Assembly (NCBI GenBank): GCA_021812905.1
Contig: JAKAMM010000003.1
Coordinates: forward strand, 1 to 20,140
From: Chloroflexota bacterium
GTDB taxonomy: Bacteria; Chloroflexota; Anaerolineae; Anaerolineales; Villigracilaceae
DNA: 20,140 nucleotides
Direction: 5' to 3'
Shown here: positions 1-8,658 of the stretch, piece after piece
Position numbering within the stretch: the first letter of the stretch is position 1
How the letters are laid out: the number at the start of each line of letters is the position of its first letter
The notes under the pieces: model-generated
Told to the model about the DNA's origin: nothing
Database searches by the model: none
What the model saw: the letters and a program-made list of their open reading frames with translations, nothing else
Translations under genes and position numbers: made by a program

Positions 1-473
1 AATACCTTGTAGCCTGTTTCCATATCGCTCAGGATCGTGTCGTATAAAATATTCGTCATGAACGTCAGCATCTTGTTGGCAATCATGTGCCAGAACATTG
101 TCACGCGCCGCGGCCCGCCCAGAAAACGCGAACCATAGACCACATCTGCCGTGCCGTTGATGATCGGCTCAAGCAGGACAGGATAATCGTGGGGGCTGTA
201 CTCAAGATCCGCATCCTGGATCAGAATAGCGTCGCCGCGCGCTGCTTGAAGTCCGGTGCGAACCGCAGCGCCCTTGCCCTGATTCCGCTCATGCAGGATG
301 ACGCGTATACCTGTTTTGCCATCCAACTTTTTGAGCACGTCGCGGGTGCCGTCCTGGGAACCATCATCTATGACTATGATCTCCCCTGTTAGTTTGGTGG
401 CTTTGACGCGCTTCAAGATTTCTTCGATATTTTTAACTTCGTTATAGACCGGAATAACCACAGATAGCTTCAT
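1..473 (-). CDS. Family 2 glycosyltransferase, DPM1-like (3' end outside window)
   Basis: Reading leftward from ATG at 473-471, the frame stays open for 157 codons to the window edge, so this is the N-terminal half of the protein. It begins MKLSVVIPVYNEVKNIEEIL, the usual GT2 opening. It continues with a nucleotide-sugar binding segment containing VIDDGSQDGT, then QDADLEYSPHDYP with the metal-binding DAD/DxD, then YGSRFLGGPRR, and finally DTILSDMETGYKV at the edge. This order fits polyprenyl-phosphate (dolichol-phosphate type) mannosyl- or glucosyltransferases, which load a sugar on a lipid carrier at the cytoplasmic face of the membrane. The exact sugar cannot be told from the fragment, nor can the presence of C-terminal membrane segments. 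I see no Shine-Dalgarno; a TATAAT lies 9 nt upstream of the ATG. It is divergent from the AAA ATPase gene. Confidence 0.9.
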   Translation of the reverse strand, partial: MKLSVVIPVYNEVKNIEEILKRVKATKLTGEIIVIDDGSQDGTRDVLKKLDGKTGIRVILHERNQGKGAAVRTGLQAARGDAILIQDADLEYSPHDYPVLLEPIINGTADVVYGSRFLGGPRRVTMFWHMIANKMLTFMTNILYDTILSDMETGYKV

Positions 474-482
474 AGTCCGGTG

Positions 483-488
483 ATTATA
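483..488 (-). promoter_or_regulatory. -10 box of the glycosyltransferase gene, leaderless-type position
   Basis: On the minus strand a perfect TATAAT ends 9 nt before the ATG at 473, with a T-rich stretch (eight T) just upstream and no clear -35 match. Transcription starting 6-8 nt after the hexamer would give a leader of at most a few nucleotides. No ribosome binding site is visible, which agrees with a leaderless mRNA. This is inference from position only. Confidence 0.45.
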
Positions 489-570
489 AACGAAAAAAAA
501 GCCGGCATTGTGCGCGAGTTTCATCTCTCCAATCGAAATGTGTTTGTCAGGATGTGGTGTCGATTTGCCG

Positions 571-579
571 TGCTATAAT
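571..579 (+). promoter_or_regulatory. Extended -10 promoter of the AAA ATPase gene
   Basis: TGCTATAAT is a perfect extended -10 (TGn plus TATAAT at 574-579). A TTGTCA at 544-549 is too far away (24 bp) to serve as a standard -35. Start of transcription near 586 would leave a leader of about 48 nt containing the strong AGGAGGGG at 619-626. Confidence 0.6.
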
Positions 580-633
580 CCGCTTTGTTTGCTGAAATTG
601 TTTTTGATTTCCCCATCTAGGAGGGGATGACGT

Positions 634-1938
634 ATGACCAATCTGACTGTTTCATTTATTCCGCCCCAGATCAACAACCTCGAAGATACCGGGCTTTCGT
701 CCCTCTGGCTCCAGGATCTTGTGTTGAAGGTGCTGTATTCGCGCGGTTATCTGACTGGCTTTAAGGTCGCCGAGGAAATCGCCCTGCCTTTTGCCGGTGT
801 AACGGACCAATTATTAATTGCCCTAAAGCAGGAAAAATTCATCGAAGTCAGGTCGTCGCAAGGCGGGTTGGGCGAAGGCGCTTATACGTATGGCATCACC
901 ACGGCTGGAAATGTGCGCGCCCGCGAAGCGCTCGACCGCAGTCAATATGCGGGACAGGCTCCTGTGCCGTTCGAAGTCTACAACGAATCCATTCGCCGCC
1001 AAAAAAGCGGGCGACTGACGGTAACCGCTCGCACCATGCGTCAGCTCCTTTCTCAATTGGTCCTCTCCGAATCGACCTTCCAGCGTCTTGGCCCGGCACT
1101 CAACTCCGGCACGTCCATCTTTATGTACGGCCCGCCTGGCAACGGCAAGACCAGTATTGCGCGCGCTTTTGGCAACCTTGTCCTCAGTCAGACCATGTAC
1201 ATTCCATACGCTCTATACCTTGATGGACAAGTGATTAAGGTTTACGATGCAGTCAGTCATCGTCTGGCTCCCGAAGGAGAAACTAACGGGAGTTCCACGG
1301 GCAACCTGCGTTCGAATACGCGTCGCGATCCGCGTTGGGTAAAGATCCGCCGTCCGTTCATTGTTGTTGGCGGTGAACTTACGTTGGAAGGTCTTGATCT
1401 GGTTTTCGATGACACACATAAATTTTATGAGGCCCCGTTCCAGGTCAAGGCCAACGGCGGCATTTTATTAATTGACGACTTCGGGCGACAGCAAGTCCGC
1501 CCGCGTGACTTGTTGAACCGCTGGATCGTCCCGCTTGAAAATCGTGTTGACTTCCTGCGCCTCCACACCGGACGAAAGGTTGAGGTGCCGTTTGATGTGC
1601 TGATCGTCTTCTCGACAAATCTTCCGCCAAAGGACCTGGTGGACGAAGCCTTCCTGCGCCGCCTGCGTCACAAGGTCGAGATCGGCGATCCGTCTTACGA
1701 AGAATACCGCGAGATTTTCAAGCGCGTTGCCGCCGATAAAAAGATCGAATATAACGATCAGGGCCTCGCTTATCTTTTGCAGGAATGGTACATCAAACGT
1801 AACCGTAAGTTGCGCGCCTCGCATCCGCGCGATCTGTGCGACCAGATCATTGACATTTCATCCTATCTGGCCGTTCCGCCGAGCATGTCGCGCGAAATGA
1901 TCGACCGCGCCGGGCAAGCTTACTTTGTGGAAATCTAA
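634..1938 (+). CDS. AAA-family ATPase with N-terminal helical/winged-helix-like region, role unknown
   Basis: The 434-residue protein starts at ATG 634 behind the strong AGGAGGGG at 619-626. Residues 1-105 are mostly helical and contain a segment (about 30-100, ending in EGAYTYGITTAGNVRAREAL) that reads like a winged-helix fold. The ATPase domain follows: Walker A GPPGNGKT at 166-173, Walker B ILLIDD at 277-282, sensor 1 IVFSTN at 324-329, an arginine-rich RRLRHK at 342-347 that may hold the Arg finger, and HPRD at 397-400 near the expected sensor 2 position. Between Walker A and B lies a long insert (about 185-270). No protease, helicase or signal peptide is present, so it is probably a cytoplasmic remodelling or regulatory ATPase. 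I do not recognise a named family. The neighbours give no clue: a glycosyltransferase diverges upstream and a phosphodiesterase follows after an inverted repeat. Confidence 0.88.
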   Translation: MTNLTVSFIPPQINNLEDTGLSSLWLQDLVLKVLYSRGYLTGFKVAEEIALPFAGVTDQLLIALKQEKFIEVRSSQGGLGEGAYTYGITTAGNVRAREALDRSQYAGQAPVPFEVYNESIRRQKSGRLTVTARTMRQLLSQLVLSESTFQRLGPALNSGTSIFMYGPPGNGKTSIARAFGNLVLSQTMYIPYALYLDGQVIKVYDAVSHRLAPEGETNGSSTGNLRSNTRRDPRWVKIRRPFIVVGGELTLEGLDLVFDDTHKFYEAPFQVKANGGILLIDDFGRQQVRPRDLLNRWIVPLENRVDFLRLHTGRKVEVPFDVLIVFSTNLPPKDLVDEAFLRRLRHKVEIGDPSYEEYREIFKRVAADKKIEYNDQGLAYLLQEWYIKRNRKLRASHPRDLCDQIIDISSYLAVPPSMSREMIDRAGQAYFVEI

Positions 1939-1943
1939 ATCCA

Positions 1944-1983
1944 TTGCGTTTTGCGCTTTTTGTTTTATTTTCGCAAAACGCAA
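1944..1983. repeat. Inverted repeat between the ATPase and phosphodiesterase genes
   Basis: TTGCGTTTTGCG (1944-1955) and CGCAAAACGCAA (1972-1983) form a perfect 12-bp stem around a T-rich 16-nt loop. A further CGCAAA-type unit follows at 1991-1998. There is no T-run after the right arm, so this is not a classical intrinsic terminator. It could be a dispersed palindromic repeat or an mRNA stabiliser. It begins 6 bp after the ATPase stop codon. Confidence 0.7.
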
Positions 1984-2000
1984 AACGAGAAACGCAAATC

Positions 2001-2753
2001 ATGCTTACCGACATACCTCATCCCATCATCTTCGCCCATCGCGGCGCTTCGGCTCATGCGCCGGAGAATACAATCCCGTCTTTTGAACTTGCCCTCGTCC
2101 AAGGCGCAGATGCCATTGAACTAGATGCCAAGCTTACTGCTGATGGGCAGATTGTTGTTTTCCACGACGCGACCGTAGACCGGACCACCGAAGGCGCTGG
2201 CCGCCTTGCCCAAAAAACTTTTGCTGAGTTGCGCTCGCTTGATGCGGGCAGTTTCTTCTCGGAGCAATTTCGCGGAACCAGAATCCCGACCCTCGAAGAA
2301 GTCTTTGAAACTGTTGGCAAAAAAATATTCATCAACGTTGAACTGACCAACTATGCCACACCGCGCGACGCGCTCGTGGAAAAGGTCTGTGCGTTGGTCA
2401 GGAAACATGGCCTGGAGAAAAGTGTGATCTTCTCCTCGTTCTTTGTATCCAACCTCAAGCAGGCAGAGCGTTTCCTGCCGGAAGTCCCGCGTGGATTATT
2501 GGCGCTCGGCGGTTGGATGGGCGCCTGGGCGCGTTCCTTCGGTTTTTCATTTGGCGAATATGCCGCATTGCATCCTTATCTGACGGATGTCAACGCGCAA
2601 CAGGTCAGCCGCGTGCATCAGTTGAAACGCCGCATCCACGTTTGGACGGTGAACAAGCCTGAAGATATTGCGCGTCTCAACACCTGGGGTGTGGACGGCA
2701 TCTTCACCGATGATCCGCAACTTGCTTTGCGAACAGTGGGGAGGCAGGCGTGA
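2001..2753 (+). CDS. Glycerophosphodiester phosphodiesterase (GDPD family)
   Basis: A 250-residue cytoplasmic GDPD-type TIM-barrel hydrolase, expected to cleave glycerophosphodiesters to sn-glycerol 3-phosphate and an alcohol. The family signature is complete: HRGA (13-16), PENT (21-24), ELD (40-42) and HD (55-56) supply catalytic His and metal-binding acidic residues, and GIFTDDP lies near the C-terminus. There is no signal peptide, and the length is usual for the bacterial family. I place the start at ATG 2001. A frame extending back to TTG 1944 would translate the inverted repeat into a low-complexity tail and has no ribosome binding site. The Shine-Dalgarno for ATG 2001 is weak (GAGA at 1987-1990). 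Its TGA overlaps the GTG of the next gene (GTGA, 2750-2753), so the two are probably translationally coupled. Confidence 0.92.
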   Translation: MLTDIPHPIIFAHRGASAHAPENTIPSFELALVQGADAIELDAKLTADGQIVVFHDATVDRTTEGAGRLAQKTFAELRSLDAGSFFSEQFRGTRIPTLEEVFETVGKKIFINVELTNYATPRDALVEKVCALVRKHGLEKSVIFSSFFVSNLKQAERFLPEVPRGLLALGGWMGAWARSFGFSFGEYAALHPYLTDVNAQQVSRVHQLKRRIHVWTVNKPEDIARLNTWGVDGIFTDDPQLALRTVGRQA

Positions 2754-5512
2754 TCCCTTGCCAAGGATTGAAGCGCGCTTTTTATGCGTTCATGCTCGCG
2801 GCGCTGATCCTGGCTTCGTTCGGCAACCCGCTTCAAGTCCGGGCCCAGACCGCTACGCCTCCGCCATCCGTCCGTCAATTGTTCGATAAGATGACGCCTG
2901 AGGAGCGCGTAGGCCAGTTGTTTCTGGTCAATTTCACCGGGAGCGATATAAACGATCAATCTAAAATATACGACCTGATCGTCAATCATCACATTGGGGG
3001 AGTGGTTTTGCAGGCTGGTAATGATAATTTTGCTGCCGTGCCGAATACGGTTTCTGCCGCTTATCAATTGATCCAGAACCTGCAACAGATCGAATGGGAT
3101 AGCTCAATCCGAACTACGACCGATCCTGAGACCGGGCAGTTGGTACAGCACGCTTATGTGCCGCTTTTCGTTGGTATTTCGCAAGAAGGAGATGGTTCGC
3201 CCAATGATCAAATCTTAAGCGGCTTGACTCCTTTGCCTTCCGAGATGGCGATCGGCGCCACGTGGAAGCCGGACCTTGCCAACAAGGTTGGCGCGCTGAT
3301 GGGAAGCGAGCTTTCTGCCCTGGGCGTGAATTTATATTTTGGCCCTTCATTGGATGTGCTCGAGTCTCCGAACCCTTCTGCCACTGGTGATATGGGTACG
3401 CGCGTTTTTGGCGGTGATCCGTACTGGGTTGAACAAATGGGAAGCGCTTATGTCAGCGGCTTGCATTCAGGCAGCCTGGGCCGCTTGTTGGTGATCGCCA
3501 AACATTTTCCGGGCCGCGGCAGTTCCGACCGTCCGAATGGCGAAGAGGTTGCGACAGTCCGCAAGTCGCTCGAACAATTAAAGCAAGTCGAATTGCTTCC
3601 TTTTTTTGGCGTGACAGGTAACGCTCCCTCTGCTGATGCAACTGTGGATGGTTTGCTGGTTTCGCACATTCGTTATCAAGGTTTTCAGGGAAACATCCGT
3701 GCCACCACGCGCCCAATTAGTTTCGACGCACAGGCTCTTTCGGCCATCCTTGGCCTGCCGCAATTTTCATCCTGGCACGATAAGGGTGGGTTAATCATCA
3801 GCGATGACCTGGGTACGCGCGCTGTGAGTCAGTTTTATTCCACGGGCACGAGCTTTCAGGCGCGTACCGTAACGCGTGATGCTTTTGTGGCTGGAAATGA
3901 TTTGCTGTATCTTGGCAATATTGTTTCCAGCGACGCCCCGGATACTTATTCCACTGTTGTTGATATCCTCGGTTTCTTTGCCCAGAAATATCGAGATGAC
4001 CCTGCCTTTGCGCAGCGTGTGGACGCAGCTGTCCTGCGCATTCTGACGCTCAAGCATCATATTTACAATGTGTTCACCATTACCAATGTGCTCGTGCCTT
4101 CCTCCAATTTGGATGCGCTCAATCAATCACAGGAAGTAACCTTTGAAGTGGCCCGTCATGCCGCCACGCTCATCAGCCCCGAGCCAAAAGATATCGCAAC
4201 AGTCTTTCCGAACCCGCCGCAAGTTCGCGACCGGCTCATATTTTTTACTGATTCTACGCAAGTCCAACAATGCAGTACTTGTCCGACTCAAGCGGCGTTA
4301 CCTTTTGATGCGTTTCAGAATGTGGTCGTTCAACTATATGGTCCGCAAAGCGGTAATCAGACATCTTCATTTCGTTTGTCTTCTTATACCTTGAGCGATC
4401 TCTCCAAGTATCTGGATGGAAAAAGTCCGCCCTATCTTGAAGATGACCTAATCCGTTCCGGTTGGATCATCTTCTCGCTGACTGATAACAGCAATGGCCA
4501 GCCGCAAGTGATCAGCCGTTTTCTTTCCGAGCATCAGGATCTATTGCCCAATAAACACGTTCTGCTCTTTTCGTTTGGCGCGCCATATTATATGGACGCT
4601 ACCGACATCTCGCGTCTCGACGCGTACTATGCGCTTTATAGCAAGCAGCCGCCCTTTATTGATGTGGCTGCGCGGCTGCTCTTTCAGGAACTGACTCCAA
4701 CCGGCGCCTCGCCAGTTTCCATTTCGGGACTGGGATACGATTTGATCTCGGTCACCACGCCGAATCCAAACCAGATCATCGCGATCAACCTGGATCTGCC
4801 AACTGCTCCCGTTCCGACAAACGTTCTCACCCCTGAGCCGACTCCCGTTCCGCTCTTCAAAATTGGCGACACAATTGCACTTCGAACGGGAGTGATCGTT
4901 GACCATAACGGCAATTCGGTGCCGGATGGCACTGTAGTACATTTTTTCATGACATTGACCGGGGAAGGCGGCGGAGTTTTGCAGCAAGCTGACGCAGTTA
5001 CAACGCAAGGCGTGGCGCGCGTATCCTTCGGCCTTGATAAACCCGGTCTGCTCCAGATCCGCGCTTCAAGCGACCCGGCCACTATTTCTGAAGTTTTGCA
5101 ATTGGATGTTTCCAGCGCAGGCCAGCCCGCGGCGGTGACGGTCATCATTCCGCAATTGACTCAAGCGGGCACACCGCAGCAAGCGAAAACCCCTCAACCT
5201 CAACAAGATGACTTTGTCACTCCACAAGGTTCGCCGCGCTTCACAGCCTGGTTGCTGACCATGCTTTTGCTCATCACCGGCTCTGCACTGGTTTTCTGGG
5301 CGGGCATCCGCTTAGAAAGCACCCGCTGGGGAGTTCGCTGGGGGTTATGTGCGCTGGTGGGCGGTTTGCTGTTTTATAACTACATTGCGCTTGGATTACC
5401 CGGCAGCGCAGAGTTCGCCGCTTCAAGTGGAATTGGCGGGATATTAAGTGCGACTGCAATCGGATTGTCTTTTGGTTGGGGGGCCGGTTGGTTCTGGTCG
5501 CGCCGAGAGTGA
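2750..5512 (+). CDS. Secreted, membrane-anchored GH3 family protein (NagZ/YbbD-like) with Ig-like domain
   Basis: The 920-residue protein starts at GTG 2750 (GGGGAGG at 2738-2744) with a signal peptide: basic GLKRAF, a hydrophobic stretch to about residue 25, and a likely cleavage after RAQ. Residues 40-450 are a GH3 barrel with MTPEERVGQLF, IAKHFPGRG (249-257) and GLIISDDLG (347-355), where the first Asp of SDD (352) is the expected nucleophile. Residues 450-690 resemble the second alpha/beta domain of two-domain NagZ enzymes. A Pro/Thr linker leads to a bacterial Ig-like domain (about 695-785), a Gln/Thr/Pro-rich linker, and three predicted membrane helices (about 832-852, 862-883, 890-916). 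It should act outside the cell on beta-N-acetylhexosaminides or beta-glucosides. The Asp-x-His acid/base dyad that NagZ carries just after KHFPGHG is absent here (KHFPGRGSSDRPNGEE), so activity and substrate are uncertain. Confidence 0.87.
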   Translation: MIPCQGLKRAFYAFMLAALILASFGNPLQVRAQTATPPPSVRQLFDKMTPEERVGQLFLVNFTGSDINDQSKIYDLIVNHHIGGVVLQAGNDNFAAVPNTVSAAYQLIQNLQQIEWDSSIRTTTDPETGQLVQHAYVPLFVGISQEGDGSPNDQILSGLTPLPSEMAIGATWKPDLANKVGALMGSELSALGVNLYFGPSLDVLESPNPSATGDMGTRVFGGDPYWVEQMGSAYVSGLHSGSLGRLLVIAKHFPGRGSSDRPNGEEVATVRKSLEQLKQVELLPFFGVTGNAPSADATVDGLLVSHIRYQGFQGNIRATTRPISFDAQALSAILGLPQFSSWHDKGGLIISDDLGTRAVSQFYSTGTSFQARTVTRDAFVAGNDLLYLGNIVSSDAPDTYSTVVDILGFFAQKYRDDPAFAQRVDAAVLRILTLKHHIYNVFTITNVLVPSSNLDALNQSQEVTFEVARHAATLISPEPKDIATVFPNPPQVRDRLIFFTDSTQVQQCSTCPTQAALPFDAFQNVVVQLYGPQSGNQTSSFRLSSYTLSDLSKYLDGKSPPYLEDDLIRSGWIIFSLTDNSNGQPQVISRFLSEHQDLLPNKHVLLFSFGAPYYMDATDISRLDAYYALYSKQPPFIDVAARLLFQELTPTGASPVSISGLGYDLISVTTPNPNQIIAINLDLPTAPVPTNVLTPEPTPVPLFKIGDTIALRTGVIVDHNGNSVPDGTVVHFFMTLTGEGGGVLQQADAVTTQGVARVSFGLDKPGLLQIRASSDPATISEVLQLDVSSAGQPAAVTVIIPQLTQAGTPQQAKTPQPQQDDFVTPQGSPRFTAWLLTMLLLITGSALVFWAGIRLESTRWGVRWGLCALVGGLLFYNYIALGLPGSAEFAASSGIGGILSATAIGLSFGWGAGWFWSRRE

Positions 5513-5536
5513 GATAAAAAGATGCCGAAATAAAAG

Positions 5537-5559
5537 AGGCGGCCATTGATGGTTCGCCT
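5537..5559. terminator. Convergent terminator between the GH3 and kinase genes
   Basis: AGGCG/CGCCT with an inner CCAT/ATGG forms a hairpin around a TG loop, with a small internal bulge. On the minus strand it is followed by CTTTTATTT, so it is best oriented as the intrinsic terminator of the kinase gene, whose stop is 7 bp away. On the plus strand only a weak T-run follows. Confidence 0.6.
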
Positions 5560-5566
5560 ATTTGCA

Positions 5567-6562
5567 TTAATGCGTCAGGGTGGCGATCAGGCTCAAGAGC
5601 AGAAGCCCGGCTGAGGTCCACACAAGAAGCGTATCTGCTTGATGGCCGAAAATTTCTAGCCGCGGGATGTCGAATGCAGATTGCGAGGGGCGCGAGCGTG
5701 TCGGTATCTCGTGACCACTGAATAAATAATCGCTGAACGCTTCAATGGAATTTGGGCGTTCATCCGGATGCAGAGCCATGGCCCATAAAATTGCTTTTTC
5801 GGTGCGCGGGCTGATGGATGGATTGATTTGGCGCGGCGGTTGCAGGCTTTCGGGGTGCAGGAAACGTTTGCGCGCGTCGGCGGGAGGTTCGTTGGTAAGC
5901 AAGTGATAAAGCGTCGCGCCGAACGAATAGATATCAGAGCGCGCGTCGGTGTGAGCTTCGTCAGTACCGTATTGTTCTATCGGCGTGTAAAGAGCAGTGC
6001 CTTGTCCTTGAATGACCGTGATGGTCACTTCTTCAGGAGCAAGAATTTTTACGAGTCCGAAGTCCACCAGTTTTAGCAGGCCCGTTGGCGTGATCTTGAG
6101 ATTGCTTGGTTTGATATCGCGATGGACGATGGATGGCTGCTGGTTATGAAGATAGGCCAGCGCGCCGGCAAGTTGACGAGTCCAGTCGAGCACATCATGC
6201 TCTGACAGAAATCTTTTTTCGCGGCGGGCGTTGAGCATCATGGTGCGAAGATCGTCGCCGGGGACGTAATCCATGACGAGATAATCACGCGTATCGTGGG
6301 AGAAAAAATCCGAGACTTTGGGAAGGTTGGGGTGGTCGAGACGCGCGAGAATAGTTGCCTCGCGCAAAAATTGCTGGCGGGCTTCTTCGCGGATATCGTC
6401 CGAGAGGCTGCGGTCATACTCGACTTCCTTGAGCGCGCAGACTCGTCCTACCAGCCGCAGGTCGTCGGCCAGGTAGATCGAGCCAGCGCCGCCTTGTCCG
6501 ATCTGTTCCCGGATTTTGTAGCGGCCGCGCAGGACCTCCCCGTTCTTTAGTGTTGGGGACAT
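5567..6562 (-). CDS. Hanks-type Ser/Thr protein kinase with a single C-terminal membrane helix
   Basis: The 331-residue protein has all kinase landmarks in order: glycine loop IGQGGAGSIY (21-30), ATP-binding Lys45 in CALKEV, catalytic HRDIKPSN (147-154), DFG (167-169), YTPIEQ in place of the APE region (192-197), and SDIYSFG (209-215). The kinase domain ends near 285. A short linker is followed by one hydrophobic helix (about 311-328) and almost nothing beyond it. It is therefore tail-anchored, with the kinase in the cytoplasm and no extracellular PASTA or other sensor domain. Start is ATG 6562 behind AGGAG at 6570-6566. It is divergent from the FHA regulator gene, whose product is an obvious candidate phospho-acceptor or reader. 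Its own promoter appears to overlap that gene's promoter. Confidence 0.93.
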   Translation of the reverse strand: MSPTLKNGEVLRGRYKIREQIGQGGAGSIYLADDLRLVGRVCALKEVEYDRSLSDDIREEARQQFLREATILARLDHPNLPKVSDFFSHDTRDYLVMDYVPGDDLRTMMLNARREKRFLSEHDVLDWTRQLAGALAYLHNQQPSIVHRDIKPSNLKITPTGLLKLVDFGLVKILAPEEVTITVIQGQGTALYTPIEQYGTDEAHTDARSDIYSFGATLYHLLTNEPPADARKRFLHPESLQPPRQINPSISPRTEKAILWAMALHPDERPNSIEAFSDYLFSGHEIPTRSRPSQSAFDIPRLEIFGHQADTLLVWTSAGLLLLSLIATLTH

Positions 6563-6630
6563 CTTCTCCTTCTTGCAGGTGATCTGCGCATTTTATCTCG
6601 GCGTGGGATTCTGCACAGAAACAGGATTTA

Positions 6631-6639
6631 TGCTATATT
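6631..6639 (+). promoter_or_regulatory. Extended -10 candidate for the FHA regulator gene
   Basis: TGCTATATT matches an extended -10 and resembles the TGCTATAAT at 571-579. It overlaps the -10 of the divergent kinase promoter on the other strand. A transcript starting near 6646 would carry the whole 94-bp palindromic element in its leader. No good -35 is seen. Confidence 0.4.
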
Positions 6640-6664
6640 ATAAACGTCTTTGGTATCTTTTCAA
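6637..6664 (-). promoter_or_regulatory. Promoter of the Ser/Thr kinase gene
   Basis: On the minus strand TTGAAA (6664-6659) and a perfect TATAAT (6642-6637) are separated by 16 bp, a good sigma-70-type promoter. The leader would be about 70 nt and carries the AGGAG. The -35 hexamer lies inside the left terminal repeat of the MITE-like element that starts at 6652. Confidence 0.55.
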
Positions 6665-6745
6665 TAAAGCGGGTGTGGGGGTGTTTTGGGCGGGCCTTGC
6701 CCGCCCAAAACACCCCCACTTCCCCCTTCTTTTTGAGAAGATACC
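6652..6745. mobile_element. MITE-like palindromic element with 6-bp flanking duplication
   Basis: The ends are GGTATCTTTTCAA (6652-6664) and TTGAGAAGATACC (6733-6745), inverted with one mismatch. Both sides are flanked by GTCTTT (6646-6651 and 6746-6751), as expected of a target-site duplication. Nested inside is a perfect 21-bp inverted repeat (6675-6695 and 6699-6719) around a CTT loop, consisting of G-rich, T4 and GGGCGGGC blocks. There is no coding capacity. The structure fits a non-autonomous miniature element mobilised by a transposase elsewhere. It could instead be a hairpin RNA or attenuator, and it lies between two divergent starts. Confidence 0.6.
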
Positions 6746-6789
6746 GTCTTTAGTTCTGATTTTATTGCCAGGCAGGTTGAGGGTTTGAT

Positions 6790-7440
6790 ATGGATCATGT
6801 TGAAGAATTTCCAATGCTCGTAGCGCAGGAAGGACCGCTCAAAGGATTGCGCTGGCCTTTGAACCGCCCGATCGTGCTTGGGCGCGAATCGACCTGTGAC
6901 GTTGTCATCGCTGACCGGCAGGTTTCGCGTTTTCACGCGCGCCTCACGCCGACCGCCGAGGGGATCGTGCTTGAAGACCTCGGCAGTAAAAACGGGACGC
7001 ATCATAACGGCAGCGCGCTTTCCACGCCTGTCATGCTGCAGGATGGCGATCTAGTGCAGATCAGTTTCGTGCAGCAATTCTTATTCTTCACATCTGACGC
7101 CACCATGCCGTTAACGGAGGGCGCAGGCAAACCCGGGCGTTTGATGATGGATCAAAAATCCCGCCGCGTGTGGGTTAATCAACAGTTGATCGTCCCGCCG
7201 CTTTCGGCCCAGCAATTCAAATTATTGTGGCTTCTTTATGAAAGCGCCGGACAGGTCATCAGCCGCGCGGATTTGGTGGCAGTGGTGTGGGGTGAAGAGC
7301 AAGCCATGGGAGTCTCAGACCAGGCGCTGGACGCGCTCATCCGCCGCCTGCGCGAGCGGCTGGCCGCGCTCGACCCAGCGCAGAAATATATTGACACGGT
7401 GCGCGGTCATGGCGTGCGGTTGGATAATCCGCCTGCATAG
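6790..7440 (+). CDS. FHA domain-winged-helix (OmpR-type) transcriptional regulator
   Basis: The 216-residue soluble protein starts at ATG 6790 with GAGGG at 6779-6783. Residues 8-105 form an FHA domain with the phosphothreonine-binding residues in place: GR (31-32), SRFHA (46-50) and GSKNGTxxNG (65-74). Residues about 115-213 are a trans_reg_C winged helix (LSAQQFKLLWLLYE, VWGEE, DALIRRLRERL, IDTVRGHGVRL). There is no receiver domain. FHA domains bind phosphothreonine peptides, so the regulator is probably controlled by a Ser/Thr kinase, and the divergent gene at 5567-6562 is the natural candidate. The mycobacterial regulator EmbR uses the same domains in the opposite order. The gene ends in a hairpin at 7445-7483. 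Confidence 0.92.
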   Translation: MDHVEEFPMLVAQEGPLKGLRWPLNRPIVLGRESTCDVVIADRQVSRFHARLTPTAEGIVLEDLGSKNGTHHNGSALSTPVMLQDGDLVQISFVQQFLFFTSDATMPLTEGAGKPGRLMMDQKSRRVWVNQQLIVPPLSAQQFKLLWLLYESAGQVISRADLVAVVWGEEQAMGVSDQALDALIRRLRERLAALDPAQKYIDTVRGHGVRLDNPPA

Positions 7441-7444
7441 TTGA

Positions 7445-8584
<1,140 letters not shown>

Positions 8585-8658
8585 AAATTCAAAATGGGGG
8601 ATTGAATCTGATTTTCATTTCGAGTACCATATTCAAAATCTTGAAAAAGGAAGATCAT

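Noticed and set aside
1944..2000. TTG 1944 as start of the glycerophosphodiesterase
   Set aside because: The added residues come from an inverted repeat, there is no ribosome binding site, and the protein proper begins at ATG 2001.
6607..6611. GATTC (a GANTC site) in the kinase/FHA promoter region as a methylation switch for the nearby CcrM-like enzyme
   Set aside because: A 5-bp degenerate site is expected many times by chance in 20 kb, so a single one is not evidence.
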